Shown one piece after another: positions 28,625-38,543 of a stretch of 64,000 nt of DNA (its first letter is position 1; each line of letters starts with the position of its first letter). Where the stretch lies: contig NZ_AP025225.1 of NCBI RefSeq assembly GCF_021654655.1, forward strand, positions 248,001-312,000, read 5' to 3'. This DNA is from Candidatus Hydrogenosomobacter endosymbioticus. GTDB taxonomy: Bacteria; Pseudomonadota; Alphaproteobacteria; Holosporales; GW7. A program made the position numbers and the translations under genes. Below the pieces are notes generated by a model. It saw only the letters and a list, made by a program, of their open reading frames with translations, searched no databases and was not told the origin of the DNA.

Positions 28625-29528
28625 GACAAACCCTTCCACCCACAGACCACCGTCTCCATTTTAACCAAGGCTGGAAAAAACTGCAAACAGCCATCACGAC
28701 TATCGGAACGACGCAAACGAAACAAGAAACCCAAATGAAAATCTTGCCATATGACCTTCCAACGCCAATCTTCTTTATCAGCGCCCTACCACCGTCAATA
28801 AAAAACGGAGCCAAAGCCACCGCTCCAGCATTAGCAAAAACGAGACTATCGTCACCAGACAAAATCGTACTCCCCAAGACGCATCCAGCTACAGCATAGT
28901 AATCCGCTTCAGAAGGAGAAAAAAACGCAAACGGACTGTCAACAACACTCCCAGAACCGACCCTTTGCGCAATTTCCAAAAAAACAAAGCTCACTAGACA
29001 AATCACAAGAGCACCAACACCAATAGAACAGTCGCATAGATAATAGCACCAAACAAATTCTAACGGCGGCATTTTTCCAACAACACTAGTTTCAAAAAAG
29101 GCTCCTACAAGAAACAGAGCAACAACTGAAGAAAAGAAAAAACTCAAAATCACCCTTGAAACAGTAATTTCATCGGAAGAGCCTCGCCCATAATTCTTCA
29201 CTTTAGCAAAATTAAGATACGAAGACATAACGATAGAAAAACCCGAACAATAAACGATGAAAAACAAAGAAACCTGAGGACTAAAGAAGGCACAAACAAC
29301 TGCAGAAAGCAGCATCATAACAATAACAAGAAGCTCAAATCCCAAAATAGAAGCAATCGCCAGGACAGGAACCACGCACAGCGCCCTAATCGCGCCAAAA
29401 AACTCCCCAGCAAACAACATACCCAGCAACAAAACAACAGAGGCTGTCAACCAAAAATCCCTGCGAGACCTATACCCGCAAACACAAGACAGCCGGGTAA
29501 TGATATCCACAAGACTACCCCATAACAT
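28611..29528 (-). CDS. DUF2232-like membrane protein between rpsR and rplI
   Basis: A 305-residue protein with about eight hydrophobic segments, very rich in Val, Phe and Ser. In many alphaproteobacteria a membrane protein of the DUF2232 (YybS-like) family sits exactly between rpsR and rplI, and I assign this one mainly by that position and its topology. Its function is unknown in the family. The start overlaps the end of the S6-S18 frame by 14 bases, and its end overlaps rplI by 14 bases, so the three genes form one tightly coupled unit. A basic patch follows the last helix ([11 protein letters not shown]). Confidence 0.75.
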   Translation of the reverse strand: MLWGSLVDIITRLSCVCGYRSRRDFWLTASVVLLLGMLFAGEFFGAIRALCVVPVLAIASILGFELLVIVMMLLSAVVCAFFSPQVSLFFIVYCSGFSIVMSSYLNFAKVKNYGRGSSDEITVSRVILSFFFSSVVALFLVGAFFETSVVGKMPPLEFVWCYYLCDCSIGVGALVICLVSFVFLEIAQRVGSGSVVDSPFAFFSPSEADYYAVAGCVLGSTILSGDDSLVFANAGAVALAPFFIDGGRALIKKIGVGRSYGKIFIWVSCFVCVVPIVVMAVCSFFQPWLKWRRWSVGGRVCHGND

Positions 29529-30150
29529 AGGGCATAAGAGCCAAAAACCGCGCCCTCTTAATAGCCAACGCTAAATCCGCCTGTCTCTTCCTCGCCAGCT
29601 GAGACATTCTAGAAGGCATTATTCTACCACTTTCCGTCACAAACCTCTGGAGAAACCTAACATTTTTATAGTCAATATCTTCACTCACAACAACTTCCCT
29701 TTTATCAACCGCAGAACCAGAACGCCCTTCTTCCGCCTTTTTATCGCCAAAAGATTGAGTATAAGAATCATCATCATCAGAACCTACAGTCCTCGGAGTC
29801 CCAAACGACTCACTAAACAAATCAGCATCATACAACGGGCTAACGCCCTCCGCATCCTTCTCAACCCTAACAACAAGAGACCTAACAACGTCCCTATGAA
29901 ACTTAAGCCAATAAGACAGCTCAGACAATGCTTCAGAGCTTTCCTCAGGGGCCATAAAGTTAATCAGCACATAGTGCGCCTTGCGTCTCTTAGCCAAACG
30001 ATACGCCAACGTCCTAAACCCACAATACTCAGCCCTAGAAACGCGAACATTTTTCTCTGCAAGAGAAGAAGCCAGTTTTTTGAAATCACTCTTCATCTGA
30101 GACACAGAAACATCAGGCCTCACCAAAACATTAGCCTCATAAAAACGCAT
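29515..30150 (-). CDS. rpsF-rpsR: Ribosomal proteins S6 and S18 in one continuous frame (fusion)
   Basis: Residues 1-98 are a full S6 ([15 protein letters not shown] at the start, [19 protein letters not shown] in the middle). Residues 158-211 are the S18 core ([12 protein letters not shown], then GRIMPSR, and [16 protein letters not shown] at the end). The linker (99-154) is acidic and has no stop codon and no Met. S6 and S18 normally come from adjacent genes and form a heterodimer on the 30S platform, so a covalent fusion is structurally plausible. The usual N-terminal S18 stretch with the RRRK-Cys pattern is missing. An alternative is internal initiation of S18 at the GTG at 29688. The stop overlaps the next gene by 14 bases. 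No separate rpsR is visible in the window. Confidence 0.88.
   Translation of the reverse strand: MRFYEANVLVRPDVSVSQMKSDFKKLASSLAEKNVRVSRAEYCGFRTLAYRLAKRRKAHYVLINFMAPEESSEALSELSYWLKFHRDVVRSLVVRVEKDAEGVSPLYDADLFSESFGTPRTVGSDDDDSYTQSFGDKKAEEGRSGSAVDKREVVVSEDIDYKNVRFLQRFVTESGRIMPSRMSQLARKRQADLALAIKRARFLALMPYVMG
29686..29700 (-). promoter_or_regulatory. Possible internal ribosome binding site and GTG start for S18
   Basis: On the minus strand AGGGAA (29700-29695) is followed, after six bases, by GTG (29688-29686), in frame with the S18 part. Initiation here would give a 57-residue S18 lacking its usual basic N-terminal tail. The codons involved are R151, E152 and V155 of the fused reading frame. 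Confidence 0.45.
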
Positions 30151-30272
30151 AACACCCCCAAAAAATAACCGCTATACCACCACAAAAACCACTAAAATTC
30201 TCACACAATACTAACAATTTTGCAATACACAAAACATCTCCTATAAGCGAGATCAACCGACTACCGCTCCTA

Positions 30273-30749
30273 TTAAGAACTCCTATCTATCTTGCTTTTT
30301 AAAACATCGGCAAAATCTATTGGCTGAAGATCAAGCGAAGGAAATCCGCTGTCCCTTGTAACCCCAGAAATAACTGCTCGCGCGAACGGAAACAACAATC
30401 TTGGGCATTCTATCAACAATATCAGCTCTAAAAACCCATCTTTGACTCCGCTGAGCTTAAAAACTCCGGCATATTTTAGATCCAGAAGGTACACCGTCTC
30501 CTCTTTCTCCCTAACCTGGGCCCGCAAACTAAGAACGACCTCATACGAACCATCGTCACGCTCTTCATAACCAACATCAACGCCGATCCCAGTGTCGAAC
30601 ACAGCGCTACCATCCATTCTCGAAAGAAGATGTTTAACAGGGCTTGGATTCTCAAACGACAAATCCTTAATATACTGAAGAGAAATCTCTATCGAAAGTT
30701 GCTCGTCCTTCCCGCTCATCTCATCGCTTCCCAATTTCTTACCAGCCAC
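30273..30749 (-). CDS. secB: Protein-export chaperone SecB
   Basis: Homotetrameric cytosolic chaperone that keeps preproteins unfolded and passes them to SecA. The IKDLSFENPSP segment, the LRAQVREKEETVYLLDLKYAGVF strands and the LIECPRLLFPFARAVISGVTRDSGFPSLDLQPIDFADVL block are the SecB signature. The frame opens at a GTG at 30749 (158 residues). The ATG at 30719, with GGGAAG seven bases upstream, would give 148 residues and fits the family length slightly better. Its presence fits a proteobacterium with an active Sec export load, as the many signal-peptide proteins here imply. Confidence 0.93.
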   Translation of the reverse strand: MAGKKLGSDEMSGKDEQLSIEISLQYIKDLSFENPSPVKHLLSRMDGSAVFDTGIGVDVGYEERDDGSYEVVLSLRAQVREKEETVYLLDLKYAGVFKLSGVKDGFLELILLIECPRLLFPFARAVISGVTRDSGFPSLDLQPIDFADVLKSKIDRSS

Positions 30750-30848
30750 AACGACACTCCATCAAACACGCCATCAGCAATGATATCCCAACCACAAAAA
30801 AATTAATAGACAACCCTGCATCATCCGCACACCAAAACCTCAAATACA

Positions 30849-31175
30849 TCACCCGCAACAACATCTTTTTCCTGGAATTTTTACCTCTATCCCGTCCATA
30901 TCCTCCGTAACTATAACCTGACAAGCCAGCCTCGCCGTCTGCTCACACGACTGAGTGCAAGCTAGCAAATCTTCCTCATCATCGCTCGCAGGCTTTATTT
31001 TATGGAAAAATTCTGGTGATATCGTAACCCCGCACATCCCGCACGCCAAAACACCTCCACACGGACCACTTAAACTAACACCACACCTCTCAGCGGCATC
31101 CAGCAAAGACTCTCCGACAAACGCATCGACGACAACAACCTCGCCACAGCCATACACAAACTTCACCTTAGGCAT
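30849..31175 (-). CDS. Adrenodoxin-type [2Fe-2S] ferredoxin
   Basis: Small electron carrier, probably for iron-sulfur cluster assembly, as with Fdx in the isc pathway. The 108-residue protein has the adrenodoxin cysteine pattern C39-x5-C45-x2-C48 and C85 (GPCGGVLACGMC, later RLACQ). IVTEDMDGIEVKIP closes the fold. Three extra cysteines form a run at the C terminus (KRCCCG), which is unusual. No isc or hsc genes adjoin; secB lies 100 bases downstream on the same strand. Confidence 0.9.
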   Translation of the reverse strand: MPKVKFVYGCGEVVVVDAFVGESLLDAAERCGVSLSGPCGGVLACGMCGVTISPEFFHKIKPASDDEEDLLACTQSCEQTARLACQVIVTEDMDGIEVKIPGKRCCCG

Positions 31176-31360
31176 AACCGCTATACCAACGAAACCTCGA
31201 CGAAAGCAATTCTATTTTCTTTGTAAAACAAAAATCAAGCCCCAAATCGACACAACCATCAAAAACTTACAGTCACCCGCAGCAGCCCCCATCTTAACTT
31301 GTTGTTTTTTCATAATTATTAATTTTTTCTAAAAAATTTTTACTTCTCGCGAAAAAACTG

Positions 31361-31388
31361 TTTACACAAGATAATTTTTGGTTAATAA
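31361..31388 (+). promoter_or_regulatory. Likely promoter of the 462-residue secreted protein
   Basis: TTTACA (31361-31366) and TAATAA (31383-31388, or AATAAT one base later) are separated by 16-17 bases. The transcription start would lie near 31395, leaving a leader of about 47 bases that contains an AGGGGG ribosome binding site. Confidence 0.45.
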
Positions 31389-31441
31389 TCGAATCAGCGC
31401 GATCAAAAAATATTACATGCGCCATAGAGGGGGATATAAAC

Positions 31442-32830
31442 ATGAAAAAATTTACAGTTAGAATTTGCTTTGTTCTAGCGTCAGCACTAATAAACCATAA
31501 TGCTTCTGCAGCGAGATCTGTCGCAGAAATATTGGCTGATATAGATTACATAACAACAATCAAAAATGAAAAGTCAGACACTTCTGCCGTTCTAAAACTT
31601 TTTCAAAAAATAGATGAAGAGAAAAATAAACTATACACAGCGGGAACAAAATTAACTAAATTGCTTTGCGAGATTAATTATATTGGCAATGGGGGACTAG
31701 ACGGAATAGGAATCGGAATCCTCAAAAGTCAGGCTAAAAACGCCATGAAAGATGAAATGGAAAAAAGCATAAATAACGATGTTGATAAGATGCGATCGAA
31801 CATCGTTCCAACAATAATAGGACATTTAACTTTTCTTGAAAATCTTCGTTACGAACATATCTATTACGATATAAAAAATTCGTGCGCGAACAAAATCCTA
31901 GCCGATCTGAAAGCAGAACTAAACGAAGTTATACAAGAAAAAAGCAAAAACGATAAAGACTTGTTGCAAAAAAAACGAAACGCCATCGCAAGTAACAAAA
32001 ACGTGGAAAATATGCAAGTTGGCGTAGAGAAAAATGCTGAGCAAAAAGCCATCCATGAACAAGCTAATCAAGCGGTTCAGAAACATCCGTTACAATCTGA
32101 GAATATCAAAATCAAACCTCTGCAACCCGAGAATAATGCCATTGCTCGGATTGCAAGCAACTCTCACAACGAGCAGCAACTCCTTAGCTTAAACAACAAC
32201 TTATACAGTGCGGCTAATCAAAAAAACTACAAAAACCACTATACATATCAAAAGTCAGTTTATGGAGAGTATAACCAGCAATATCAGCAGTATAAAAATG
32301 AATTCAACTCTTATGGACAGAAAGAGCCTGAGCGCGGATACATCCCAAACAACTATCGAGAGCCTGCCTCAATAAATGGTTATGGACAACAGAACAACAA
32401 AATGGTACTACCATATGTGCAGGAGAAGAAGAATATTGCAAAACAAAGCGAGCAAATTAAAAGCGAAAACTATAACATTCGGCATAGATCCAACAGCTGC
32501 GCTACTCTTCTGGTGCGCCATCATGAAAAAAGCGCTATGGACCAAAATTCTCCTTTTTCATATAAAAACATTAAAAACGCCGTTGGCAATAAAACAAAAG
32601 ATAGCATTTGCTCCATAGACGAAGAACAAGAAGAGCTTCCACTTGCAATAGATTCTGAACAACTATACGAAAATGATCACCCTTATTTCAAAGATGAAGA
32701 AGCGCAAAAACTCGGCCTTTTCAAGTCAAGGGCCAGCGATCAAAAAAACAACGACTATGATTTGCAAGAAAAACAAGATAAAAATTATCAATCAAAAAAA
32801 GCGACTTCAAGCAAAAACGAAAACAATTAA
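31442..32830 (+). CDS. Orphan secreted low-complexity protein rich in Asn, Gln, Lys and Tyr
   Basis: I do not recognise this 462-residue protein. A clear signal peptide (1-23, ending NASA) is followed by a predicted helical region (to about 215) with many charged residues. A Gln/Asn/Tyr-rich middle follows (about 250-330: NQQYQQYKNEF, YGQKEPERGY, YGQQNNK), then an acidic-basic tail. Short related phrases recur (PLQSEN and PLQPEN). It has its own promoter and a strong AGGGGG ribosome binding site. The composition resembles prion-like or intrinsically disordered exported proteins. A host-directed effector is a possibility only by analogy; nothing in the sequence shows it. Confidence 0.75.
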   Translation: MKKFTVRICFVLASALINHNASAARSVAEILADIDYITTIKNEKSDTSAVLKLFQKIDEEKNKLYTAGTKLTKLLCEINYIGNGGLDGIGIGILKSQAKNAMKDEMEKSINNDVDKMRSNIVPTIIGHLTFLENLRYEHIYYDIKNSCANKILADLKAELNEVIQEKSKNDKDLLQKKRNAIASNKNVENMQVGVEKNAEQKAIHEQANQAVQKHPLQSENIKIKPLQPENNAIARIASNSHNEQQLLSLNNNLYSAANQKNYKNHYTYQKSVYGEYNQQYQQYKNEFNSYGQKEPERGYIPNNYREPASINGYGQQNNKMVLPYVQEKKNIAKQSEQIKSENYNIRHRSNSCATLLVRHHEKSAMDQNSPFSYKNIKNAVGNKTKDSICSIDEEQEELPLAIDSEQLYENDHPYFKDEEAQKLGLFKSRASDQKNNDYDLQEKQDKNYQSKKATSSKNENN

Positions 32831-33211
32831 AAATTTGATTATTAGTATCACTAGTAGGCGAGGCATAAAATAGTAAAACATAAAAAATAAAGGAAAGCTA
32901 AAGAGAGCGCAAATTTTTCGTCTCAATAATGCTACATACAAACGATAAACCTTAAGTGAGCGGCTTTTATTTTATTCATGCGCGCTCACTTAAACTAACC
33001 GTCGAAAGGAGCATCTTAAGGGACTTTATTTGGATAGAAATGCCGCACACACTGCTGTTTTACATCTCTCGGATCATGCGCTTTAGCTCCTATCAGAACA
33101 CTTTTACATCCGCCGAAGCATCAGAGCGACTATTACAAGCCTCCAAGCCTTTTGCAAAACTCAACATGATAAATAATCAAAAATACGTGCTCAGTTGATC
33201 GACACATGTTA
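32831..33211. other. Intergenic region between the secreted gene and topA
   Basis: About 380 bases. It contains an 11-base inverted repeat (listed separately) but otherwise no convincing gene. An open frame at 32956-33198 begins with a GTG inside the repeat, lacks a ribosome binding site and shows no family resemblance, so I do not call it. Confidence 0.45.
32952..32993. repeat. Perfect 11-bp inverted repeat
   Basis: TTAAGTGAGCG (32952-32962) and CGCTCACTTAA (32983-32993) are perfect reverse complements separated by 20 bases. There is no U-tract on either side, so it is a weak terminator at best. It lies between two convergent genes (a secreted protein and topA) and could mark their 3' ends or be a protein-binding site. 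Confidence 0.6.
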
Positions 33212-35683
33212 TTAATTCGAAGAACCGATAGCATTTCTACGAACCCTCTTCTTACCAGATCTACTCGCCGAAGAAGCTGCCGCCCCAGCTGCTCCCCGTT
33301 TTCCGGGTCGCTTCACATAAGAAATTTCGCCAAGCTTACCCTCTTCCGGCCCACCGCTGCCATTTGACTTTGCTTTTTTCTCGGCCTTCTTTTTTCCTGC
33401 TTCTATTATCTCTTCAGCATCCTCTGGAGAAATATTTGTAACCTCATACCTCGCTCCCACAGAAAAAAAGCTCCCAGAGTATTTGATATATGGTCCAAAT
33501 CTCCCAATTCCAAGAAACATCGGATCCCCAGTTAACGAATGCTTACCAATCAACACAGGCAAACTTTTCAACCACATCGCCATCGATAGGTCCTTAGGTC
33601 TACCTCCAAAAATCCTCGGAATCGAAACGCGCTTGAGGCTATTTTTCCATTCAAAATATGGTCCATAAGGCCCAACTTTAAGCGCGATCTCCTGACCGTC
33701 TTCCTCATCTTTTCCCACAACGCCACCGGAAGAAGCCCCCTCAGACTCGCCACCGCCAGCACGCGCTCCCTGCAAAGGCTTAGCATTCGAACACTCAGGA
33801 TATCCCGTACACGCAAGAAACGGCCCAAACTTACCCATACGCAGCCCCATTTTTGCTCCACACTTTTCGCAAACAAGGGCTTGAGAAGAAACATGCGGCA
33901 ACATTTCCTGCTCGATATATCCTATAACCTCGGCTATTGGAACCTCCTTAGATGACGAAACCGCCTTCTCAAAATCTGTCCAAAAATCTCGAAGCACTTC
34001 TTTCCATTCCTTCCTTCCAGACGACACCTCATCAAGCTGCTCCTCCATCCCAGCAGTAAACCCATAGTCTACATATCTCGCAAAAAAATGCTTCAAAAAT
34101 ATACTAACAGCCTTACCTTTGTCTTCAGGAATAAGTCTTTTTTGGTCGCTGCGGACATAATTTCTGTCATACAATATCTGCAAAATACCGGCATATGTGC
34201 TTGGCCGCCCAATCCCGAGCTCCTCAAGATTTTTTATCAAAGACGCCTCGCTATACCTCGGTAGCGGCTGCGTAAAATGCTGAGATGCGCCTATAAAAAT
34301 CGGACTAGCAAGAGAGCCCTCGCAAATCCCTGCAGGAATTTTCATATCCTCATTCCCGTCTTTATCTGATGAGTCATCAACAGAAACCATATACACACGC
34401 AAAAACCCATCAAACACCAGAGTGGACCCGGTAGACCTAAACTCAGCCTCCTCTGTATGCGATAAGATGGAAACGGTCACCTGATCATATAACGCGTCCT
34501 CCATCTGAGATGAAACCATTCTCTGCCATATAAGCCGATACAATCGAAACTGATCATTATCCACGAACCCACGAATGCTTTCCGGAGTACGCGATATATC
34601 CGTGGGACGTATAGCTTCGTGAGCTTCCTGAGCATTTTTCAGCTTCGACTTGTACAAATGTGCTTTTTTTGGAACATACTTCGGCCCAAAAACATTCTCT
34701 ATATACCCTCTGCACGCTGCAATAGCTTCTGGGCTCACGTTCACGCTATCTGTTCTCATATAAGTGATAAGTCCCACGGCCTCACCTCCTATATCAACCC
34801 CCTCATACAAACGCTGAGCAAGAAACATTGTCCTTGACGGAGAAAACCCTAGTTTTCTTGATACCTCTTGCTGCAGACTAGAGGTAGTGAACGGGGCGCT
34901 TGGCCTAGACTTTGTCTGTTTTTTAGAAATAGACGTAATGGAAAATTGGTCTACAAGTAACGCTGCCTTTATTTTTTCTGCAGTCTCTTCATCTCTAATA
35001 GAAAATTTTTCTAACTTGTCCCCTTTAAACGCAACAAGGCGCGCTTTTAATGTTGCGTCAGAGTCTTTTTCGCGCTTTACACCAAACTCTCCCTCAATCG
35101 ACCAGTATTCTTCTGGCTTAAATGAGAGTATTTCATTCTCTCTGTCTGTAACAAGCCTAAGGGCAACGGACTGAACCCTTCCAGCAGACCTACATCCAGG
35201 AAGCTTTTTCCAAAGAATTGGAGACAAATTAAAGCCTACCAAATGATCCAAGCTAAGCCTTGCAAGATATGCCTCCACAAGACCATTATCAATTTCTCTC
35301 GGAGAATTCATTGCTTCAAGAACTGCTTGCTTAGTGATGGAGTTGAACGAAATCCTACTAACGCCGACGCCATTTCTTATAGCTTTACGCTCCCTTAGAA
35401 GCTGCAGCAAATGCCATGAAATCGCCTCTCCTTCCCTGTCCAAATCAGTTGCCAGTATGAGCTCCTCAGCACTTTTCACTAGAGATTCTATCTCTTTAAG
35501 AGGCCTCTCAGCCTTCTCTATAATATTCCATGTCAGCAGAAAATCATGCTCTGTATCAACGGCCCCAGGCTTAGAAACAAGATCTCTAACATGCCCATAG
35601 CTCGCAACCACTTTATATGACGAACCAAGATACTGAGACAGCGACCGCGCCTTTGCCGGCGACTCGACAACAACCAACTTCAT
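33212..35683 (-). CDS. topA: DNA topoisomerase I
   Basis: Type IA topoisomerase that relaxes negative supercoils. The Toprim domain starts MKLVVVESPAKARSLSQYL. The DLDREGEAISWHL acidic motif and GLITYMRTDSV with the catalytic Tyr are present. One four-Cys zinc repeat (CEKCGAKMG, ACTGYPEC) and two Toprim_Crpt-like repeats (VGPYGPYFEW, IGRFGPYIKY) follow. A Lys/Arg/Ala-rich tail of about 60 residues closes the 823-residue protein, as is usual in alphaproteobacteria. The frame opens further upstream, but I start at the ATG at 35683, which has GGGGA in front and matches the conserved N terminus. Confidence 0.96.
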   Translation of the reverse strand: MKLVVVESPAKARSLSQYLGSSYKVVASYGHVRDLVSKPGAVDTEHDFLLTWNIIEKAERPLKEIESLVKSAEELILATDLDREGEAISWHLLQLLRERKAIRNGVGVSRISFNSITKQAVLEAMNSPREIDNGLVEAYLARLSLDHLVGFNLSPILWKKLPGCRSAGRVQSVALRLVTDRENEILSFKPEEYWSIEGEFGVKREKDSDATLKARLVAFKGDKLEKFSIRDEETAEKIKAALLVDQFSITSISKKQTKSRPSAPFTTSSLQQEVSRKLGFSPSRTMFLAQRLYEGVDIGGEAVGLITYMRTDSVNVSPEAIAACRGYIENVFGPKYVPKKAHLYKSKLKNAQEAHEAIRPTDISRTPESIRGFVDNDQFRLYRLIWQRMVSSQMEDALYDQVTVSILSHTEEAEFRSTGSTLVFDGFLRVYMVSVDDSSDKDGNEDMKIPAGICEGSLASPIFIGASQHFTQPLPRYSEASLIKNLEELGIGRPSTYAGILQILYDRNYVRSDQKRLIPEDKGKAVSIFLKHFFARYVDYGFTAGMEEQLDEVSSGRKEWKEVLRDFWTDFEKAVSSSKEVPIAEVIGYIEQEMLPHVSSQALVCEKCGAKMGLRMGKFGPFLACTGYPECSNAKPLQGARAGGGESEGASSGGVVGKDEEDGQEIALKVGPYGPYFEWKNSLKRVSIPRIFGGRPKDLSMAMWLKSLPVLIGKHSLTGDPMFLGIGRFGPYIKYSGSFFSVGARYEVTNISPEDAEEIIEAGKKKAEKKAKSNGSGGPEEGKLGEISYVKRPGKRGAAGAAASSASRSGKKRVRRNAIGSSN

Positions 35684-36268
35684 ATTTTCCCCTACCGTGC
35701 ACCTGCATATAATCGCTTTTATGCGACCTACAATCAATACAAAATTTTGCACAAAAACTTATAAAAATTGATTATCTAAAATTTCAAAAAACAACACTCT
35801 AAGCAAAAATACACATGAAATAAAATATTTTCAATAAATTAAGATAGTTTTATATTTTTTTGCATATATTTTCACGTTTTTCAATTATTAATTATTAACA
35901 AATTTCTTAAAATTATAAAATCAGCAGCAACTACCCTTAATTTTATCAACTCAGGCAGACGCTATTAATTCAGACAATGCTTGTTGTGGGAAAATAAAAC
36001 ATACATATCATAACTTCTTTCCCTGCTGCGATGAAGATATCGTGTTCAGAGTTAATTTTACTGAGTCAGTTGGGGCGTTTGTTACTTCGTAGCCCAAATC
36101 TCCCATACTAGACGAATACACCGCATACAACATTGAAAAAATGCATAACTTCACATACATTTTGTTATTATGGCGAATTCAAAATTTTATACTAAAGAAC
36201 AAAATTATTGCTATTATCTTTTTTCTACCATAGACTAGCCGATGTGTCATAGTAACGATACTAAAAAC
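35684..36268. other. Long AT-rich intergenic region between topA and a secreted gene
   Basis: About 585 bases between divergently transcribed genes. It is very AT-rich at 35760-35930, probably holding the topA promoter region. Its right part contains a 50-codon minus-strand ORF (listed separately). No RNA gene or terminator was recognised. Confidence 0.5.
36008..36160 (-). CDS. Possible 50-residue exported peptide or remnant
   Basis: An ATG-to-TGA frame of 51 codons on the minus strand. Its first 18 residues look like a short signal sequence (MYVKLCIFSMLYAVYSSS) with one Lys. The rest (GDLGYEVTNAPTDSVKL, then Ser/Gln/Lys) is hydrophilic. There is no clear ribosome binding site. It lies among other orphan exported proteins, which is the main reason to keep it. 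It may be the broken 5' end of an older gene. Confidence 0.3.
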   Translation of the reverse strand: MYVKLCIFSMLYAVYSSSMGDLGYEVTNAPTDSVKLTLNTISSSQQGKKL

Positions 36269-36676
36269 ATGAAAAAATTATATACATTAGCTCTAGCCGC
36301 AATGCTTTTTTCTTTCTCATCAAAGTCAAACGCAGTGTTTCTTTCACACGCTTGCAAAAATGATCTAATTGCATTTTGCAACGCTCGCTTTCCTATGGAT
36401 GAGGAGCATCTATTTTCTGAATATTTAATAGAAAGCTTTTTTGCTGTTACTCCAGAAAATATGGGCGGTCTCCAGACATATGTCAACGCTGTGAACTATG
36501 CTATTCAAAATATGGAAGAGCTATTTCAACAAGATAACGAGCAAGATGAAAATCAAGCACAAAATCCTGTTGGAGCAAACGCCCCAGAAGGTGATGCGGA
36601 AATTCAGGCTTTTGCTCAGCAGATTCGCCAAATAGTGACCGCTCATCCATTTATGATGGAACCTGATATTGAATAG
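36269..36676 (+). CDS. Orphan small secreted protein, 135 residues
   Basis: Not recognised. From the ATG at 36269 (MKKLYTLALAAMLF) a typical signal peptide runs to about residue 21 (SKSNA), so the mature protein is about 114 residues. It has two cysteines (HACKND, AFCNAR) about ten residues apart near its start, which could form a disulfide. An acidic Gln/Glu/Asn-rich central stretch follows (QQDNEQDENQAQN). A GTG/ATG further upstream (36242) would hide the signal peptide and is unlikely. It converges on atpC with 43 bases between the stops. Confidence 0.7.
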   Translation: MKKLYTLALAAMLFSFSSKSNAVFLSHACKNDLIAFCNARFPMDEEHLFSEYLIESFFAVTPENMGGLQTYVNAVNYAIQNMEELFQQDNEQDENQAQNPVGANAPEGDAEIQAFAQQIRQIVTAHPFMMEPDIE

Positions 36677-36719
36677 GAATAGAAAAAAGAAAAAGCGGAT
36701 GCAGTTAATTAATAAATAA

Positions 36720-38497
<1,778 letters not shown>

Positions 38498-38543
38498 CTA
38501 TACAACCCGCCCTTTCAATAATTTCCATTTAATATCAATAATT

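Noticed and set aside
32956-33198. 80-codon plus-strand frame starting with a GTG inside the inverted repeat
   Set aside because: No ribosome binding site, no family resemblance, and the start lies in a hairpin arm.
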